64,000 nucleotides of DNA from Agapetus fuscipes (taxonomy: Eukaryota; Arthropoda; Insecta; Trichoptera; Glossosomatidae). Each line of letters starts with the position of its first letter. The stretch's first letter is position 1. Positions 60,425-64,000 of this stretch are shown here, piece by piece. The stretch spans positions 3,282,201 to 3,346,200 of the forward strand of contig OX637359.1 in NCBI GenBank assembly GCA_951799405.1, in the 5' to 3' direction. Below the pieces are notes generated by a model, which searched no databases, had not been told where the DNA came from, and saw nothing but the letters and a program-made list of their open reading frames with translations. A program made the translations under genes and the position numbers.

Positions 60425-60765
60425 CTGTTACGACCGAGGGCTCAAGTGTCCGACCTTTCTAGTGTATTTGGAATAGAATAACGCGGGTTCGATCCCCGCC
60501 TGGGTCCATTGGTCATAACTTTGAGCCTGGTTCAACAGATTGTCATTGGGTTATTATTAATTAATAATTCATGAAAATAAACAATAATGAATCAATAATA
60601 CCTGTTTCTGGCCAGGCAGAATAGGTTGGTAAATTAATAATAATACATGATTTTTATAGCGCCTTTTCATGACTCGGTCATCCCAAAGGCGCTTGCTCAT
60701 ATGAGCGAGCGAACAGGTGGGTCTTTAACCCCTTCCTAAAAGTGCTCTGTTGCATTGCACTTCAC
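60425..60765 (+). mobile_element. tRNA SINE S3 interrupted by an L2-like 3' end
   Basis: S3 head with GGTTCGATCCCCGCC; L2-like 3' fragment (TATAGCGCCTTTTCATGACT) at about 60645-60755. Confidence 0.7.
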
Positions 60766-61027
60766 AAATCTATTAAAAAAAAACACATACCTAAAACAGG
60801 ACATACCATAAACGGCACATAAAAAACATCACAAAACAGAAAACACCATAAATGGCATGACAAAAAAGTGATACATGAGAAACATGATCTATTTTCCTAT
60901 GATGTTTTGTCATTGTGTCGTTCTGACATGTATCGTTTTGTCATTGTGCTGTTCTAACCTATCACCCATATTTGCATACCCAACGAATGCAGTAACATTA
61001 TTATGGCGAATACATTACCACTACACG

Positions 61028-61080
61028 CATGTGTGTGTGTGTGTGCGCATCTGTGATTGTGTGTGTGTGTGTGTGTGCGC
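61028..61080. repeat. (GT)n microsatellite
   Basis: Interrupted GT run leading into a C-rich segment. Confidence 0.9.
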
Positions 61081-61210
61081 GTCTGCGCTCCCCCCGCCCC
61101 GCACGCTCCCCTCTCCCCTCCCCTGTCGACAGTCAAGTTCAAGGTCGGCTCGATATAGTCCGCTATGTGGGGGGCGGGGTAGAGACGCGCGGCGTACGGA
61201 GAAAGTGAGG
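61081..61210. promoter_or_regulatory. CpG- and GC-rich patch, possible promoter
   Basis: Locally GC-rich with several CG dinucleotides and a GGGGGGCGGGG box in otherwise AT-rich DNA. No gene model is supported. Confidence 0.3.
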
Positions 61211-61444
61211 ACATCGATTTTCGCTGCCTATATTGTGCGTTATATGTACAGTTTTGTTGTTGTTACGTAGGATATGGGATGCGGCGGCTGATGGCGGAAG
61301 CTTGTATTATCTAAGTTGCAGGGATGTAGCAAAACTTGCGTTCTAAGAGTGAAAGTGAGAATAGAAGTTTAAGGCTACGCACAGCGTACTGTGAAAGAAA
61401 GGACATTGCTTTTTGGCTTCGGAAGTTATAAAACGTGGACTTGT

Positions 61445-61800
61445 TGTAATAATAATATAATATTAGGATGATTTATTTGGTGAGGGGTGTTTTTGTGTGT
61501 ATCACACCTCAAGAGCCCTCTGCGAGCTTGGCCAATTCTCAAGCAAGATCCAGTTGTTGTAAGGTTGGATGGACCTTTCAGTGACCGGTGTTTGGTTAAG
61601 GTTTATGAATTTTTCAACTCAAGAAATATAAATCTAATCTAATCTAAGTTGCAAAGATATGTTACATTGGAGATTCACATTACATGCATTCTCACAAATA
61701 AATGGTACCTATATTTTTTGTGCTCCGCCGGGATCCGAATCCACAACCTTCCATTTACGAGTCCGAAGTGTTGCCACTGGACTACGGACCGGTCCATCTT
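61445..61800 (-). mobile_element. tRNA SINE interrupted by a family C fragment
   Basis: Tail at 61485-61520, body, a family C fragment at about 61630-61695, then the tRNA-like head to 61800. Confidence 0.8.
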
Positions 61801-61929
61801 AGGAACCTACGAGGGAATGACATTTGTAGAATGTCACGGAAGTTTTCTTCTTTCCTTTGTATTATTATTCTACAAATAATAATCCTTTTCGTTTAAAGTG
61901 TCATATAGTTGTAGGTTTTAGGAAGTTTA

Positions 61930-62200
61930 AAAAAAAAAATATTCGGATGATTTATCTGGTGAGCGCTGTTTTTGTATGAATCACACCCAAGAGCCTTCTA
62001 CGAGCTTCGACGTCGCTGTAGAAAGCGCCAATTCTCAAGCAAGACCCAATTGCTGTAACTTAAGGCTGAAAGGACCGGTCTTTGGTACCTAAAAAGGCAG
62101 ATTATTTTTTAACGCAGCGAAGAGCATTTTTCATTTTTTTTCTCTACTTTCCAATCATGCTCCAAAGTGTTAACCACTAGACTACAGACCGGTCAAGCTG
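61930..62200 (-). mobile_element. diverged tRNA SINE, L2-type tail
   Basis: GAGCGCTGTTTTTGTATGAA tail and ACCGGTC head. Confidence 0.7.
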
Positions 62201-62209
62201 GAAGCAACC

Positions 62210-62550
62210 CTCTGCCATGTTTTTATCTATCTTCTGTTGTGTTCTGCCATCCCCGCGGTTCCCTTGATGTCGTCCAGGCACCTCAGTTGGGGGCTTCTTA
62301 TTCCTCGCTTGGACATCCTGGGTCGCCATTCAACGATCCTTATGGTTCACCTGTCGTAAGGATTTCTTGCGACGTGACCAACCCAGCGCCACTTAAAGCA
62401 GGCCACTCGCTGTATGACATCTGTGACACCAGTGCGTCTACGGATCTCCTGGTTTGGAACCCTGTCTCTGAGACTGATTCCCAGCATCATCCTTTCAATA
62501 GCGTTTTGGCGCGTCCTCAGTCTGCTAAAATACTCTGTTACCAGACCAAA
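62210..62550 (-). mobile_element. RTE-like LINE C-terminus (third family)
   Basis: Minus strand RQNAIERMMLGISLRDRVPN, EIRRRTGVTDVIQRVAC, KWRWVGHVARNPYDR. Confidence 0.85.
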
Positions 62551-62555
62551 TGAAT

Positions 62556-62905
62556 ATATTACAAAAGAATGTGATGAGATGGTTTGGGCATGTGGAAAGA
62601 ATGAATGATGATAGACTGACAAAGTATGTATACAAAGAAAGTGTGAAAGGAAAAAGAGGGAAGGGACGACCGAGAAAAGTATGGAGTGATCAGATTGAGG
62701 AGATCACAGATCACTGAATATAAAGAGGAGATTGTTAAAGAATGGGATATACAAAGTGAGCGTAAAAGAAGAAAATTCATGAAAAAGGTGATGGATATGA
62801 ATGAATTGAAAGAGGTATGTAAGGATAGGAAAAAATGGAGGCAACTCTGCAGAGGCTCTGGCCACCCCTAGCGGAATGGCGACAGAGTTACAGTTACAGT
62901 TACAG
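62556..62905 (+). mobile_element. RTE-like LINE family D 3' end
   Basis: VMRWFGHVERMNDDRLTKYV (frame-broken), then [19 protein letters not shown] and AGTTACAGTTACAGTTACAG. Confidence 0.88.
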
Positions 62906-63294
62906 TATCTATTGGATTGCCTACACTTCAGGCGTTTTCACTCCGTATAGACAGAAAATGCCATGTCTCTTTCTTTAATTGCATCCACCCTGTACATCTA
63001 TTTTTGTTATTTCCATATTGTTTTTTTTTGCATATAGGTACCTCAGAGGCGTGCATCCCATATAGGCACATGTACATATAACGTAGGCATCATATTCATC
63101 GATTTATATAATTATTATATCGAAAGAAGGAACTTTAAAGTAATTTATGTATTTTTAAGGGTATTTCTGTTAGCACAGTGTAAGTCCATTGTATTTTTGT
63201 ATAATTTCAATAGGAAAAACAAAGCTTTTAATTCACATTTATTTATTTTTTTGCTCAAACGTTTTCGCCTAAAAGGCATCTTCAGGAGCATCTA

Positions 63295-63460
63295 AAATCT
63301 AAATCTAAATCTAAGCCGCATTCCCACAAACAGACATGTATAATTTCGCGCTAACACATGCCGCATGTGGACCTACAATGTAAAACCCAATCTCAAATGA
63401 ACATAAGCACTGCAACTCTTGCCCACCTTCCCTGAAGCAGGGGTGACATTGGCAAAGTGA
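63295..63460 (-). repeat. family C repeat joined to a hammerhead-like remnant
   Basis: Family C fragment; 63258-63285 (minus) reads CTGAAGA, GCCT/AGGC hairpin, GAAAAC. Confidence 0.7.
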
Positions 63461-63789
63461 AATATATTTACCTTTATATTTTTTATATTTATTTACCATA
63501 TTTGCCTTTTCATCACAATATCCTGCTTCAGGTTCCACCCTGTCTGTATACATCCGGATATCCCATTGTTTTTCAATTTCCAATTTGTGTATACCATTAA
63601 ATCTCAGATTTTACTTTGTATATCCCATTCTTCTTTCAGCTTCCTTTATTCATAAAGTGTAACATCCATCCATATCCCATTCTATCACACTATACAAAAT
63701 TAATACCTCATTCTCCTCTGATTCAACAATTCCTCCTTCCTCTAGCCTTTCACATTTCCTCTATATATGACGTATAGTGAAGGACTAAT

Positions 63790-63925
63790 GACGTATAAAT
63801 GAAGGATGACCTGGACCGGCATGCTGGCGCGACCTGGACGCAGATTGCACAAGACAGGTCGATATGGAAACAGATGGAGGAGGCCTTCGTCCAGGAGTGG
63901 ACGGAAATGGGCTAAAGAAGAAGAA
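63790..63925 (+). mobile_element. LINE C-terminal tail with (GAA)n
   Basis: DLDRHAGATWTQIAQDRSIW then KQMEEAFVQEWTEMG-stop and AAGAAGAAGAAG. Confidence 0.75.
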
Positions 63926-63929
63926 GAGA

Positions 63930-64000
63930 TGACGTATAGGTTGGTATGAGGCTGACCACCCATGCTGTAGAAAATGGTTAACTTTGCCAATGTCACAGGA
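63930..64000 (+). repeat. family C repeat, cut by window end
   Basis: Begins GACGTATAGGTTGGTATGAG and runs off the window. Confidence 0.8.

Overview
This is a 64 kb piece of an animal nuclear genome. It has spliced genes with GT-AG (and some GC-AG) introns, many interspersed retroelements and MITEs, and no prokaryotic gene organisation. A ZAD domain, the arthropod-typical zinc-finger-associated domain, is spliced onto C2H2 zinc fingers, which points to an arthropod, probably an insect. The species cannot be named from the sequence alone.

Three genes can be reconstructed exon by exon, with reading phase agreeing at every junction. (1) The 3' part of a DCAF10/WDR32-like WD40 gene, plus strand, five exons from 4051 to 7969; its upstream exons lie outside or left of the window. 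(2) A complete six-exon ETFB gene (electron-transfer flavoprotein beta, 253 aa), minus strand, 23050 down to 16758. (3) A large ZAD-C2H2 zinc-finger gene, minus strand, 51741 down to about 25521. Its four 5' exons (start, two ZAD halves, short linker) can join in phase either to a single terminal exon with seven fingers (44690-43589, about 518 aa) or to a chain of 15 downstream exons with about 14 fingers (about 917 aa).

Layout: 1-2540 is a decayed DIRS-like retroelement with three internal tandem arrays. 4-8 kb is DCAF10. 8-16.7 kb is transposon-rich intergenic DNA, including a long L2/CR1-like reverse transcriptase ORF, a full-length 5S+tRNA SINE and nested hAT MITEs. 16.7-23.1 kb is ETFB. 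25.5-51.8 kb is the zinc-finger gene, with introns full of SINEs, LINE 3' ends and foldback elements. 51.8-64 kb is transposon-rich with no gene I can support, apart from a CpG-rich patch near 61.1 kb.

Most interesting signals: (a) a 115-bp array inside the zinc-finger gene (34330-35830), in which every unit carries an 84-nt, phase 0/0 zinc-finger cassette bounded by AG and GT, so spliced cassettes would build canonical CX2CX12HX3H fingers; (b) hammerhead-ribozyme-like cores (CUGANGA, hairpin, GAAAC) at the centres of several foldback repeats; (c) a SINE family with a 5S rRNA-derived plus tRNA-derived head, whose copies end in the 3' tails of two different LINE families found in the same window; (d) repeated local tandem amplification of exon-sized segments, including the terminal exons of both minus-strand genes. 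Assembly or library artefact must be excluded for the near-identical arrays.
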